Source: Halorussus salinus (lineage in GTDB: Archaea; Halobacteriota; Halobacteria; Halobacteriales; Haladaptataceae). From it: a stretch of 64,000 nucleotides of DNA. Position 1 is the first letter of the stretch. The number at the start of each line of letters is the position of its first letter. The stretch is taken from assembly GCF_004765815.2 (NCBI RefSeq), contig NZ_ML974127.1:536927-600926 (forward strand), written 5' to 3'. The translations under genes were made by a program, and so were the position numbers. Under the pieces are notes generated by a model, which ran no database searches, was not told where the DNA came from, and saw nothing but the letters and a program-made list of their open reading frames with translations. Positions 16,745-24,661 of the stretch are shown here, one piece after another.

Positions 16745-17202
16745 GGTTGCTCGTCTTCGCTGGCGTGTGCCTCTTGTCGAGCGTCGAGTTCCGTCCCGGC
16801 CCCGTGGAGGACCGCCTCGACCTGCTCGGTGTTCTCTGCGCGGACGATGACCTCCTTGTCGGCGTCGTACGACAGCACCCCGAGGTCCGCGAGTTTCGGG
16901 ACGTGACTGTGGTACAGCGACGCCTGTACTCGCTTGCGCCGCTCGTCGGTCACCTCGTCCGTCGAAACGTCGTCTTCCCACGCCGCGATTTTCGTCGCCA
17001 ACTCGGTGAGCGTCTCCTCGTCGCTCCCCTCGACGAGCGTGTAGACGAGGTAGCGACGCCGCGGATTGTTGAGCGCCGCGAACACGTCGTCCAGTTCGAG
17101 AACCGAGCGCAGACCGTCGTCCGAGCGTGGTGTCGAGGTCGGTTCCGTCTCGCCGCGGTCGGTCGAATCGCTGTAGCTCCGTGGCGGTGAGTCGTCTTCC
17201 AT
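16741..17202 (-). CDS. Winged-helix transcriptional regulator (DUF7344-like)
   Basis: A 153-residue DNA-binding protein. After an acidic, Ser/Thr-rich N-terminus, residues about 42-135 show the haloarchaeal winged-helix pattern: DDVFAALNNPRRRYLVYTLV, then ETLTELATKIAAWED and KRVQASLYHSHVPKLADLGV followed by LSYDADKEVIVRA. The SLYHSHVPKLADLG recognition-helix region is typical of the DUF7344 group. ATG at 17202 is preferred because a TATA box lies about 40-50 bases upstream; the longer frame starts inside the promoter. It heads a two-gene operon with the HalOD1 gene. Target genes are unknown. Confidence 0.85.
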   Translation of the reverse strand: MEDDSPPRSYSDSTDRGETEPTSTPRSDDGLRSVLELDDVFAALNNPRRRYLVYTLVEGSDEETLTELATKIAAWEDDVSTDEVTDERRKRVQASLYHSHVPKLADLGVLSYDADKEVIVRAENTEQVEAVLHGAGTELDARQEAHASEDEQP

Positions 17203-17240
17203 CGATTTTACATAGCCGTCCGAGCATGATATAGATTGGC

Positions 17241-17253
17241 GGTATTTATACTG
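17241..17253 (-). promoter_or_regulatory. TATA box of the HTH/HalOD1 operon
   Basis: On the minus strand CAGTATAAATACC is a near-consensus archaeal TATA element. It would place transcription start near 17215-17220 and give a leader of roughly 15-20 bases before the ATG at 17202. Confidence 0.6.
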
Positions 17254-17383
17254 ACAGCCGCTTCTTAATTGAATCACGGCGGGGACGGGGACTCGAAGTC
17301 GAACGCGAGACGTACTGCGACTGCTCGTGAACGAATAACCGAACCATTCATCTATTCACAGGACGAAGACCCTACGTGAAGCC

Positions 17384-18358
17384 ATGACCGCCATCCAGAC
17401 ACGCGGCCTGACGAAGTACTACGGCGACACCCGCGGCATCGACGACCTCTCCATCGAGGTACGGGAGGGCGAGGTGTTCGGCTTCCTCGGGCCGAACGGC
17501 GCGGGCAAGACCACGACCATCCGGACGCTACTGGGGTTCGTCGCGCCGACCGGCGGGTCGGCGACCCTGCTCGGACGGGACGTGACCGACGAGGAGGCCC
17601 TCCTCGACGCCAAGCGCCACATCGGCTACCTGCCGAGCGACCCCGGCTTGGACGAGGGCGTCACCGGCGAGCGCCTGATTCGGTACCACGCCGCCCTGAA
17701 GGGCGACGAGCGGAGCGGGGACCTCCTCGAACGCTTCGACCCGCCGGTAGAGCGTGAAGTGGGCGAGTACTCGACCGGCAACAAGCAGAAACTCGCGCTC
17801 GTGCTGGCGTTCATGCACGACCCCGATTTGGTCATCATGGACGAACCGACCTCGGGGCTGGACCCCCTGATGCAGGAACGACTCTACGAGTTCATCGAGG
17901 AGGAACGCGCCCGCGGCACGACGTTCTTCTTCTCCAGTCACGTCCTCAGCGAAGTCCGGCGCGTCTGTGACCGCGTGGGCATCATCCGGGACGGGCGACT
18001 CGTCGCGATGGAGGGCGTCGAGGAGCTACTGGACCGGTCGGGCAAGCGCGTCCGCGTCGGCGTCGAATCGACCATCGACCCCGCGGACTTCGACATCGAA
18101 GGCGTCCACGACCTCGACGCCAGCGACGGCGACGCCTCGTTCATGTTCACCGGCGAGTACGACGCCCTGCTGGACCACCTCCGAAACTACCACGTCGTGG
18201 ACCTCGATATCGAGGAGGCCCCGCTCGAAGACGTGTTCATGAAGTTCTACGACGACGCTCCGGCAGACGCCGCCGGGGAGAGCGCCGAGGCGCGACCGGG
18301 GTCCGGTCCCGGAGCCGCCGAGACCGCCGCCTCCGCGGGAGGCGAGACCGATGCTTGA
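17384..18358 (+). CDS. ABC transporter ATP-binding protein (drug/lipid exporter type)
   Basis: A 324-residue ATPase subunit. Walker A GPNGAGKTTT (about residues 38-47), a degenerate ABC signature EYSTGNKQKLALVLAF, Walker B LVIMDEPTSGLDP and H-loop SSHVLSEVRR are all present. The YSTGNKQ form of the signature is usual in ABC-2 exporters of the CcmA/DrrA type. Residues beyond about 230 form a regulatory tail that becomes a Pro/Ala/Glu-rich stretch. Its stop overlaps the start of the permease gene by eight bases. With that permease it should form an exporter; substrate unknown. Confidence 0.93.
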   Translation: MTAIQTRGLTKYYGDTRGIDDLSIEVREGEVFGFLGPNGAGKTTTIRTLLGFVAPTGGSATLLGRDVTDEEALLDAKRHIGYLPSDPGLDEGVTGERLIRYHAALKGDERSGDLLERFDPPVEREVGEYSTGNKQKLALVLAFMHDPDLVIMDEPTSGLDPLMQERLYEFIEEERARGTTFFFSSHVLSEVRRVCDRVGIIRDGRLVAMEGVEELLDRSGKRVRVGVESTIDPADFDIEGVHDLDASDGDASFMFTGEYDALLDHLRNYHVVDLDIEEAPLEDVFMKFYDDAPADAAGESAEARPGSGPGAAETAASAGGETDA

Positions 18359-19151
18359 CATCGCCACCTACGAGTCCGAGCGCCGGATTCGCGGCGCGCT
18401 CGTGTTGGCGGTCTTGCTGGCCCTGCTGTCGCTCCTCTTCGTCGCGCTGTTCCCGTCCATCGCCTCCTCGGGCGCGGACTTGGACGCGTACATGGAGAGC
18501 CTGCCGCCCGCGATGCAGGCGGCGTTCGGCGCGACCGGCGCGTTCTCCATCGCCACCATCGAGGGCTTTCTGGCGGTCGAACTCTACCAGTTCTTCTGGC
18601 TCCTGTTGCTCGGCATCTACACGGCCTACGTCGCGGGCGGTCTCGTCGCTGGCGACGTGGAGCGGGGCCGGATGGACGTGTTGCTCGCCGCGCCGGTCTC
18701 CCGGCGGCGCGTCGTGGTCGAGAAGTTCGCCTCGCTGGTGCCGGTCGTGGTCGCGGTCAACCTCGTCGTCGGCGTCGTGGTCTACGCCACCGTCCTCGCA
18801 ATCGGCGAGTCCATCCCGCTCGCTGACCTCGCGGCGGTCCACCTGCTGTCGATTCCGTACCTGCTCGCCTGCGGCGCTATCGGTCTCCTCCTGTCGGTCG
18901 CCTTCGACCAGTCGGACGTGGCCAAGCGCGGCGGACTGGGAGCCATCTTCGCGCTGTTCCTGCTGGAGACGGTCAGCCAGTCGGCCGACGCGGGGTGGCT
19001 CGGCGCGATTAGCCCGACGCGGTACTACGACCCGACCGCCGTCTTGGTCTCGGGCGAGTACGACTGGGTTGGCGCGCTCGTCCTGCTGGCGGGCACCGCG
19101 CTCCTCGTCGCGGTCAGCGCGGCGTGGTTCCGGAGGAAAGATATCGCGTGA
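18351..19151 (+). CDS. ABC-2 type transporter permease
   Basis: A 266-residue membrane protein starting MLDIATYESERRIRGALVLA with six hydrophobic segments: about 18-40, 75-100, 105-130 region, 145-175, 180-200 and 235-258. This arrangement, with a soluble loop (YMESLPPAMQAAFG) after the first helix, is characteristic of ABC-2 permeases. RGRMDVLLAAPVSRRRVVVE is the usual coupling-loop motif that contacts the ATPase. It overlaps the ATPase gene and precedes a TetR regulator by 20 bases, so the three genes are one operon. Confidence 0.9.
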   Translation: MLDIATYESERRIRGALVLAVLLALLSLLFVALFPSIASSGADLDAYMESLPPAMQAAFGATGAFSIATIEGFLAVELYQFFWLLLLGIYTAYVAGGLVAGDVERGRMDVLLAAPVSRRRVVVEKFASLVPVVVAVNLVVGVVVYATVLAIGESIPLADLAAVHLLSIPYLLACGAIGLLLSVAFDQSDVAKRGGLGAIFALFLLETVSQSADAGWLGAISPTRYYDPTAVLVSGEYDWVGALVLLAGTALLVAVSAAWFRRKDIA

Positions 19152-19171
19152 AACCCCAAGGGGGAGACTGA

Positions 19172-19837
19172 ATGCGAGGCTTCGACGCCGACGAGCGCGA
19201 GCGCATCCGCGACTCGCTCCGGGAGACCGGCCGAGAGCTGTTCGCGCGCTACGGACTCGACAAGACGACCATCGCCGACCTCACCGACCCCGCCGACATC
19301 GCCAACGGGACGTTCTATCGGTTCTACGACTCGAAGGAAGCACTCTACTTCGAGATTCTGCGCGAGGAGGGCGAACGTCTCGCCGCCGACATCCTCGCCG
19401 AGTCCTTCGAGCGCGTCGGCGCTGGCGCGGGTGAAGGCGACAACGGGAACGAGAACGGAGAAGCCCTCACCCCCGAGGAGGGCATCGTCGCGTTCCTCAC
19501 CCTGCTGTGCGACGAGATAGAGACCAATCCCCTCGTGCGCCGACTGGTCGTGGACGACGACCTCTCGCGGCTGATGGCCCAATTCAGCGACGAGGAGTTG
19601 CGCGAGGAGCAGGCCCAGTCGCTGAGCTACGTCGTCCCCTACGTCGAACGCTGGCAGGCCGACGGACTCCTCCGGCAGGGCGACCCGGAAGTCCTCGCGG
19701 CCGCGATGGGCGTCGTGAAGTTCGTCGCCTACCACAGCGACGACTTCCACGACGAGACCTTCTACCGGTCGGTCCGCGACGCACTCATCGAAGTCGTCGC
19801 GTCGGGATTGACCACTCCCGAGAGTTCAAAGAAATAG
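19172..19837 (+). CDS. TetR/AcrR-family transcriptional regulator
   Basis: A 221-residue repressor. Residues about 8-60 form the TetR DNA-binding domain: [37 protein letters not shown] and [18 protein letters not shown]. The rest is an all-helical ligand-binding domain with an acidic insertion around residues 90-105. As the last gene of the ABC exporter operon it probably represses that operon and responds to an exported compound. TetR proteins are mainly bacterial, so acquisition of the whole three-gene unit is possible. Confidence 0.9.
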   Translation: MRGFDADERERIRDSLRETGRELFARYGLDKTTIADLTDPADIANGTFYRFYDSKEALYFEILREEGERLAADILAESFERVGAGAGEGDNGNENGEALTPEEGIVAFLTLLCDEIETNPLVRRLVVDDDLSRLMAQFSDEELREEQAQSLSYVVPYVERWQADGLLRQGDPEVLAAAMGVVKFVAYHSDDFHDETFYRSVRDALIEVVASGLTTPESSKK

Positions 19838-19872
19838 GCGATTTTAAGACTTCTCCTGTGCAACCCGAGTGC

Positions 19873-21174
19873 ATGCGAGACCGCACCTACGCCGCGGACG
19901 CCGAACCGGGCGAGACCGCGACCATCGCCGGGTGGGCACACGAGGTCCGGGACCTCGGGGGCATCGCCTTTCTCCTCCTGCGGGACGCCACCGGGAAGAT
20001 TCAGGTCAAGTTCGAGAAAGAGGTGATGGACGACGACCTCGTGGCGACCGGCACGGAGGTCAACCGCGAGAGCGTCGTGCGCGTCACGGGGAGCGTCGAG
20101 GAGGAAGACCGCGCCCCGACCGGCGTCGAAATCGTGCCAGAGTCGGTCGAGGTCGTCGCCGAGGCCGCCCCGGAACTCCCGCTGGACCCCTCCGGGAAAG
20201 TGGACGCCGACCTCTCGACGCGGCTGGACAACCGCACCCTCGACCTCCGGAAAGACGAGTCGAAGGCCGTCTTCGAGATTCGCGCCGAGGTCCTGCGGTC
20301 GGTCCGCGAGGCGTTCCGCGAACTGAACTGCACCGAAATCAACACGCCAAAAATCGTGGCCACGGGCACCGAGGGCGGCACCGAACTGTTTCCCATCACC
20401 TACTTCGGGCAGGAGGCGTTCATGAACCAGTCGCCCCAACTGTTCAAGCAGTTGATGGTCGGCTCCGGGCTAGAACGCGTCTTCGAAATCGGTCCCATCT
20501 TCCGCGCGGAAGAACACAACACGCCGCGCCACCTCAACGAAGCAACCTCCATCGACTTCGAGAGCGCCTTTTTCGACCATCACGAGGCGATGGACGCCTG
20601 CGAGGAGGTCGTCCGGGCGGGCTACGAGGGCGTCGCCGACAACTGCGAGGACCAACTCGAAACGCTGGGCTACGACGACTTCGAGGTCCCCGACGGCGAG
20701 TTCCCGCGACTCGCCTACGACGAGGCCATCGAGCGCATCAACGCGACCGGCGAACTCGACGCGCAACTGGTGTGGGGCGACGACCTGCCGACCGAGGGCG
20801 AGAAGGCGCTCGGCGAGGACGTTGGGAGTCACTACTTCGTCACCGACTGGCCGAGCGAGATCAAACCCTTCTACATCAAGGACCACGACGACGACCCCGA
20901 CCTCTCGACGGGCTTCGACCTCATGCACCCGAGCATGGAACTGGTTTCCGGCGGCCAGCGCGAACACCGCTACGAGAGACTTGTCGAGGGCTTCGAGCAA
21001 CAGGGACTCGACCCCGCGGCGTTCGACTACTACACGAAGATGTTCCGGTACGGCATGCCGCCACACGCCGGGTGGGGCCTCGGCGGCGAACGCCTCGTGA
21101 TGACGATGCTCGGCTTGGAGAACATCCGCGAGGCCGTCCTCTTCCCGCGGGACCGTCAGCGGCTGTCGCCGTAG
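19873..21174 (+). CDS. aspS: Aspartyl-tRNA synthetase
   Basis: A 433-residue class IIb synthetase of the archaeal type. An OB-fold anticodon-binding domain occupies residues about 15-105 ([20 protein letters not shown]). The catalytic domain has motif 2 [19 protein letters not shown] and motif 3 [20 protein letters not shown], with LFPRD at the end. Archaeal AspRS of this short type often also charges tRNA-Asn; with GatB in the same window this would feed Asn-tRNA formation, but the discriminating residues were not assessed. The ATG at 19873 follows the TetR stop by 35 bases, with a TATA-like GATTTTAAG between. Confidence 0.96.
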   Translation: MRDRTYAADAEPGETATIAGWAHEVRDLGGIAFLLLRDATGKIQVKFEKEVMDDDLVATGTEVNRESVVRVTGSVEEEDRAPTGVEIVPESVEVVAEAAPELPLDPSGKVDADLSTRLDNRTLDLRKDESKAVFEIRAEVLRSVREAFRELNCTEINTPKIVATGTEGGTELFPITYFGQEAFMNQSPQLFKQLMVGSGLERVFEIGPIFRAEEHNTPRHLNEATSIDFESAFFDHHEAMDACEEVVRAGYEGVADNCEDQLETLGYDDFEVPDGEFPRLAYDEAIERINATGELDAQLVWGDDLPTEGEKALGEDVGSHYFVTDWPSEIKPFYIKDHDDDPDLSTGFDLMHPSMELVSGGQREHRYERLVEGFEQQGLDPAAFDYYTKMFRYGMPPHAGWGLGGERLVMTMLGLENIREAVLFPRDRQRLSP

Positions 21175-21179
21175 GTAGC

Positions 21180-21722
21180 TCAGTCGCTCCTCGCGGCTTC
21201 TTCGACCAGTTCGTAGGCTTTCTCACGGAGTTCGCCCGTCATGTGGAGACCGTGGCTATCGACTCGCCGAACGAGGTCTTTGCCGTCCTCCTCGGTCATG
21301 TCCCGTTCTTCGACGGCACGGGCGAGGAGACCGACCGTTCCGGTAACAGTTACGCCGAGACCTCGCACAACGGTTCGGACGCGGTTGTCGTCCGAGATTA
21401 CGCCGAAATCTTCGTGGTGGTCGTCGCTCAGTATCGCGGCTAGTATCTGTACGTCCCCGTTGGCCTCGTCTTCCCCGAGAATCTGTTTCGCTTCCGGGTA
21501 CTCCGAGGCGTCCCCTGTGGCATCGGTAACTCGGCTCACGTCGGGCGCTTCGTGACGGTCCAAGAAGTTCTCCAGATTCGTGTTCGCCGGTTCGGTCGTC
21601 ACCTCGGTTTCTACCTCCGGAACGACGTGGATTTTCCCATCGACGCACGTGAGCAAGTCGAGTTCTCCGATTCGGCCGAGGGCGATGAGGGTCGTCCCAT
21701 CGACCAGAATCCGCGTTCTCAT
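21180..21722 (-). CDS. PIN-domain toxin (DUF3368-like)
   Basis: A 180-residue PIN-fold protein, the toxin of a type II toxin-antitoxin pair and a probable Mg2+-dependent RNase. The N-terminus MRTRILVDGTTLIALGRIGE carries the first acidic residue (Asp 8) in the DUF3368-type DxxTLIALxxIG context. Further acidic positions occur in VPEVETEV, NGDVQILAAIL and FGVISDDNRVR. Its ATG overlaps the antitoxin stop (ATGA). The C-terminal helix region (MTGELREKAYELVEEAARSD) completes the domain. Activity is inferred. Confidence 0.8.
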   Translation of the reverse strand: MRTRILVDGTTLIALGRIGELDLLTCVDGKIHVVPEVETEVTTEPANTNLENFLDRHEAPDVSRVTDATGDASEYPEAKQILGEDEANGDVQILAAILSDDHHEDFGVISDDNRVRTVVRGLGVTVTGTVGLLARAVEERDMTEEDGKDLVRRVDSHGLHMTGELREKAYELVEEAARSD

Positions 21723-22021
21723 AGCTCACGGGCCGCGTCCGCGTCGGCTTCCAAGTCCTCGGGAGATTGTTGGGAAGTCAAGTTTCGCTCGCGGGCGATT
21801 TCGAACCACTCGCCGAGCGACACGCCAGCGATGCGGGCCGCTTCGTTGACCGAGACCTCGCCCGACTGGTACCGTTCGATTGCGACCCGGACCCGGAGGT
21901 CGTACAGTCCCTGATGGAGCGCCTTTCGGATGGTCGTACTCTTGTCTTCTTCCAGCAAATCGGCGACCTCTTCGAGAGCTTTCTCCTCGTCGTCGGGAAT
22001 GCGGGCGCTTATCGACGGCAT
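21719..22021 (-). CDS. UPF0175-like antitoxin
   Basis: A 100-residue protein that precedes and overlaps the PIN toxin gene. The N-terminal half (SISARIPDDEEKALEEVADL, then EDKSTTIRKALHQGLYDLRV) looks like a ribbon-helix-helix DNA-binding domain. The second half (YQSGEVSVNEAARIAGVSLG, EWFEIARERNL) is the helical UPF0175 region that typically pairs with DUF3368 toxins. Such antitoxins usually repress their own operon. The start at 22021 coincides with a palindromic stretch that could be the operator. Confidence 0.82.
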   Translation of the reverse strand: MPSISARIPDDEEKALEEVADLLEEDKSTTIRKALHQGLYDLRVRVAIERYQSGEVSVNEAARIAGVSLGEWFEIARERNLTSQQSPEDLEADADAAREL

Positions 22022-22038
22022 GTATACAGTGTACTACA
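22021..22038. promoter_or_regulatory. Candidate operator of the toxin-antitoxin operon
   Basis: The stretch TGTATACAGTGTACTACA contains the perfect palindrome TGTATACA and a second GTAC core, directly abutting the antitoxin start codon. Ribbon-helix-helix antitoxins commonly bind such short repeated palindromes to autoregulate. It is identified by symmetry only. Confidence 0.35.
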
Positions 22039-22136
22039 GCGTAATCACTTATCAATCTATGGAGAGTGACGGTCAGCGAGTAGCGTTACGAAAATAAGTA
22101 CCGAGCCGATGGTGCCCGGTTTCGGTGGCTACGACC

Positions 22137-22820
22137 TCAACACCCGCAGGCTTCGCAACAGGGCGTGACGTAGCCGGGGAACTGGTGACAGCATCCCACG
22201 ACCCATCCAACGTCACAACCGCTGTCTTCGCAACACTCGACCTCGTAAATCTTGTAGTTGCCAGTGTTGTCGTCGCAGAGTTCGTTGTCACACACCTGCG
22301 CGGTGATGCACCGCTCCTGAATCGTCACGCCGTCCTGCGAGTCGTAGTCGAGGCGCTGGACGGTCTCGTCGCGGTCGAGGTAGCCGTACGTCCGGCCAGC
22401 CTCGGGTTGGACGATGACGTGGAGGTCGTACTCGTCGGTGCGGTACGCGAGGTCGATGTGGGCGGTCAGGCCGTCGTCGCCCGACACCGCGCCGACGTTG
22501 ACGCTCCGGTCGCTCCGGAGGTGTTCGCCCGTCCCCTTCGGTTCGGTCACGAGGTCCGCGGGGTCGGCGCTCTCGACCAGTCCCTCGGCTTCGAGCGCGG
22601 CGAGGAACTCGCCCGCCTGCTCGGCGACGCTCTCGCGGACGACCTCCTCGGTGTCGTACCGGGCGCGGACCTGCTCTTTCTGGGCCATGCTCGCGTACCC
22701 CGCGGCGTCCGCGGCACTGGCGGTTCCCGCGCCCGCCGCGGCGACGGACCCCGCCGCGACTCCTTTCAGAAGGCTTCGTCGGCTTCCGTTCACGTCGTCG
22801 GTCTGGTCGTCTCGGAACAT
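22137..22820 (-). CDS. Tat-exported protein with C-terminal 12-cysteine domain (halocin-like precursor candidate)
   Basis: A 227-residue secreted protein. The N-terminus has NGSRRSLLKGVAAGSVAAAG, a twin-arginine signal, with cleavage likely near residue 37 (TASAAD). Residues about 45-165 form an acidic domain without cysteines (EEVVRESVAEQAGEFLAALE). Residues 171-227 hold twelve cysteines, at 171, 177, 182, 196, 197, 202, 210, 211, 221, 222, 225 and 227, ending TPCCEACGC. The layout (Tat signal, Cys-free middle, Cys-rich small C-terminal domain) recalls the halocin C8 precursor, where the middle part is the immunity protein and the C-terminus the antimicrobial peptide. I see no clear sequence identity to halocin C8, so the role is a hypothesis. 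A very AT-rich promoter lies immediately upstream, suggesting a leaderless transcript. Confidence 0.75.
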   Translation of the reverse strand: MFRDDQTDDVNGSRRSLLKGVAAGSVAAAGAGTASAADAAGYASMAQKEQVRARYDTEEVVRESVAEQAGEFLAALEAEGLVESADPADLVTEPKGTGEHLRSDRSVNVGAVSGDDGLTAHIDLAYRTDEYDLHVIVQPEAGRTYGYLDRDETVQRLDYDSQDGVTIQERCITAQVCDNELCDDNTGNYKIYEVECCEDSGCDVGWVVGCCHQFPGYVTPCCEACGC

Positions 22821-22825
22821 GCACG

Positions 22826-22858
22826 CATAGTTTACAATTATTTAATACTTAATTTAAT
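22826..22858 (-). promoter_or_regulatory. AT-rich promoter of the cysteine-rich protein gene
   Basis: The minus strand reads TTAAATTAAGTATTAAATAA within these bases, ending about 10 bases before the ATG at 22820. It is one of the most AT-rich spots in the window and contains several overlapping TATA-like elements. Confidence 0.5.
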
Positions 22859-22958
22859 GGCTAGATAACTAGTACCGGGGTTCGCCCGAGCGGAGCGCGG
22901 GGTCCCCGCGCCGACGAATAGTACAAACGTTATACGGACCGACTCGCAAGAGTCGCGC

Positions 22959-23795
22959 ATGACCGACGACTCGTCGCGCTACTTCGTGCCGGGCCACGTC
23001 ACCGGCTTCTTCAGCGTCCACGAGGCCGACGACCCCGAGCAAGCTGGCTCGCGCGGCGCGGGACTGACCCTCTCGAAAGGCGTAACCGCCGAAGTCGAAC
23101 CCGCTGCCGAGACTTCGATGCAACTGAACGACGAACCGGCCGCAATCGAGGCGGTGACGCGCGTCTTGGACGCACTCGACGTTGACGCCTCCGTCCGGGC
23201 GGAGACCGACCTGCCGGTCGGCGCGGGCTTCGGCGTCTCGGGGGCGGCCGCGCTCGGGACCGCCTTGGCCGCGAACCGGACCTTCGACTGCGGGCGCTCG
23301 GAGAACGAACTCGTCTCCATCGCCCACGCCGCAGAGGTCCGCGCCGGGACCGGACTCGGCGACGTGGTGGCCCAAGCCCGCGGGGGCGTCCCCATCCGGC
23401 TCGACCCCGGCGCACCCGAGTACAACCGACTCGACGGCGTGCCCGAGCGAACCCGCGTCGAGTACCTGACGCTGGGCGAACGCTCGACCTCGGCGGTCCT
23501 CTCGGGGAACACCGACCGCCTCTCGGAGGTCGGCGTGGACCAACTCGTCCGACTGGTCGAGGAGCCCACCCTCTCGACGCTGATGGCCTCCTCGCGGGAG
23601 TTCGCCCGCGAGGCCGACCTGCTGACGCCCGAGGTCGAGGAGGTCTTGGCGGAGGTCGAGGCGGTCGGCGGCGAGGCCGCGATGGCGATGCTCGGCGAGA
23701 CCGTCTTCGCACTGGGCAACGGCCTCTCGCGGGCGGGCTACGACCCCGAGACCTGCGAGACCCACCCCGCGGGCGCGACGCTGAAGCTGGACTGA
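22959..23795 (+). CDS. Pantoate kinase (archaeal CoA biosynthesis)
   Basis: A 278-residue GHMP-family kinase that phosphorylates pantoate to 4-phosphopantoate, the first step of the archaeal replacement for the bacterial pantothenate route. Motifs: FVPGHVTGFFSVHEADDPEQ at the N-terminus, the GHMP phosphate loop PVGAGFGVSGAAALGTALA (about residues 88-106), and a C-terminal THPAGATLKLD. GTGLGDVVAQARGGVPIRLD also fits. Translation starts with ATG at 22959, with TTATACGG about 25 bases upstream as a TATA box. The second enzyme of the pathway lies 1.2 kb downstream. Confidence 0.9.
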   Translation: MTDDSSRYFVPGHVTGFFSVHEADDPEQAGSRGAGLTLSKGVTAEVEPAAETSMQLNDEPAAIEAVTRVLDALDVDASVRAETDLPVGAGFGVSGAAALGTALAANRTFDCGRSENELVSIAHAAEVRAGTGLGDVVAQARGGVPIRLDPGAPEYNRLDGVPERTRVEYLTLGERSTSAVLSGNTDRLSEVGVDQLVRLVEEPTLSTLMASSREFAREADLLTPEVEEVLAEVEAVGGEAAMAMLGETVFALGNGLSRAGYDPETCETHPAGATLKLD

Positions 23796-23843
23796 GGAAA
23801 CGACTTAGTGGCCCCGGTTCGTCTCGCCGAACAACTCGCTACG

Positions 23844-24464
23844 ATGTCACGACGAACCATCACCGCGGACGCCACCGGACGACGCTCCGTGCCGCCCGAG
23901 CGAGCGACGGTCGAACTGAAGGTGACGGGCGACGGCGACTCGCCCACCGCCGCCCGGCGGACCGTCGCCGACCGAGCCGCGACCCTTCGAGCGTCGCTGA
24001 CCGACGAAGTGCCGTCGGCCGACCGCGTCGCCACCGTCGAACTTCGCGTCTCGGACTCCTCGAAGGCGTTCGACCCCGCGACGGACGCGCCGTACTTCGC
24101 CGTCGAACGACTGCACGTGGACTGTGCGCCCGAGACCGCCTCGGAGGTCGCCGTGGTAGCGACCGAGAGCGGAGCCACGGTCCCGGATGTGCAGTTCCGA
24201 TTGGACGAGACCGTTCACCGTCGGTTGCAGGACGAGGCGCTCGCCGACGCGATGGCGCGGGCCAGAGCGAAGGCCGACCGGCTCGCGGCCGCCGAGGAGC
24301 TATCGGTCGGCCGGGTCCGGGAGGTGACGACCGAGACGAGCGACGACGCGATGTCGGACATCGTCGAGGAGGCGCTCGCCAACGGTCCGGAGACCGACCT
24401 GAGTCCGGAACCCATCGCTGTCTCCGAGACGGTGGAAGTCGTCTACGAACTGGCCGACGACTGA
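23844..24464 (+). CDS. SIMPL-domain (DUF541) protein
   Basis: A 206-residue protein starting MSRRTITADATGRRSVPPER. The body fits the SIMPL/DUF541 fold: an N-terminal strand region (ATVELKVTGDGDSPTAARRT), the repeated helix-strand unit, and the characteristic C-terminal helix QDEALADAMARARAKADRLA followed by ELSVGRVREV and AVSETVEVVYEL. Bacterial members are usually periplasmic; this copy has no signal peptide and appears cytosolic. It sits between the two archaeal CoA genes. The ATG at 23844 is preferred to one 36 bases upstream because it is where similarity to the fold begins. Confidence 0.8.
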   Translation: MSRRTITADATGRRSVPPERATVELKVTGDGDSPTAARRTVADRAATLRASLTDEVPSADRVATVELRVSDSSKAFDPATDAPYFAVERLHVDCAPETASEVAVVATESGATVPDVQFRLDETVHRRLQDEALADAMARARAKADRLAAAEELSVGRVREVTTETSDDAMSDIVEEALANGPETDLSPEPIAVSETVEVVYELADD

Positions 24465-24470
24465 CTCGGC

Positions 24471-24577
24471 CGACGACCCCCCGCGTACAGTCGCTCCGGA
24501 CGCGCCACCGAATCGAGGAGGGCGTCACGAGCAAGCAGGACTCGTCGCGCAGGGCCGCGGCGAGGCCTGCGACCACC
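24471..24577 (+). pseudogene. Decayed duplicate of the 5' end of the phosphopantoate-beta-alanine ligase gene
   Basis: Bases 24471-24577 align with 24974-25095, the start of the intact ligase gene, over about 107 bases with roughly six substitutions. Relative to the intact copy there is a 12-base deletion, a 2-base gap near the start and a single-base deletion that breaks the frame. The fragment begins a few bases after the SIMPL stop codon (24462-24464), where the intact gene would be expected to start. It appears to be the original gene start, left behind when the segment 24578-24959 entered and the ligase 5' end was duplicated. Confidence 0.85.
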
Positions 24578-24598
24578 CCTAAGATATATCACGCGACC

Positions 24599-24650
24599 GA
24601 ATAATTTTTATCTCACCAGCATAGCATAAATAATGCCGATACAAATCGGC
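24599..24650 (+). promoter_or_regulatory. AT-rich promoter and hairpin leader of the small-peptide gene
   Basis: GAATAATTTTTATC at about 24599-24612 is a TATA-like element in AT-rich sequence. An inverted repeat GCCGAT-acaa-ATCGGC (24635-24650) lies in the predicted leader, ending 11 bases before the ATG at 24662. Confidence 0.45.
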
Positions 24651-24661
24651 GGATAACAATC

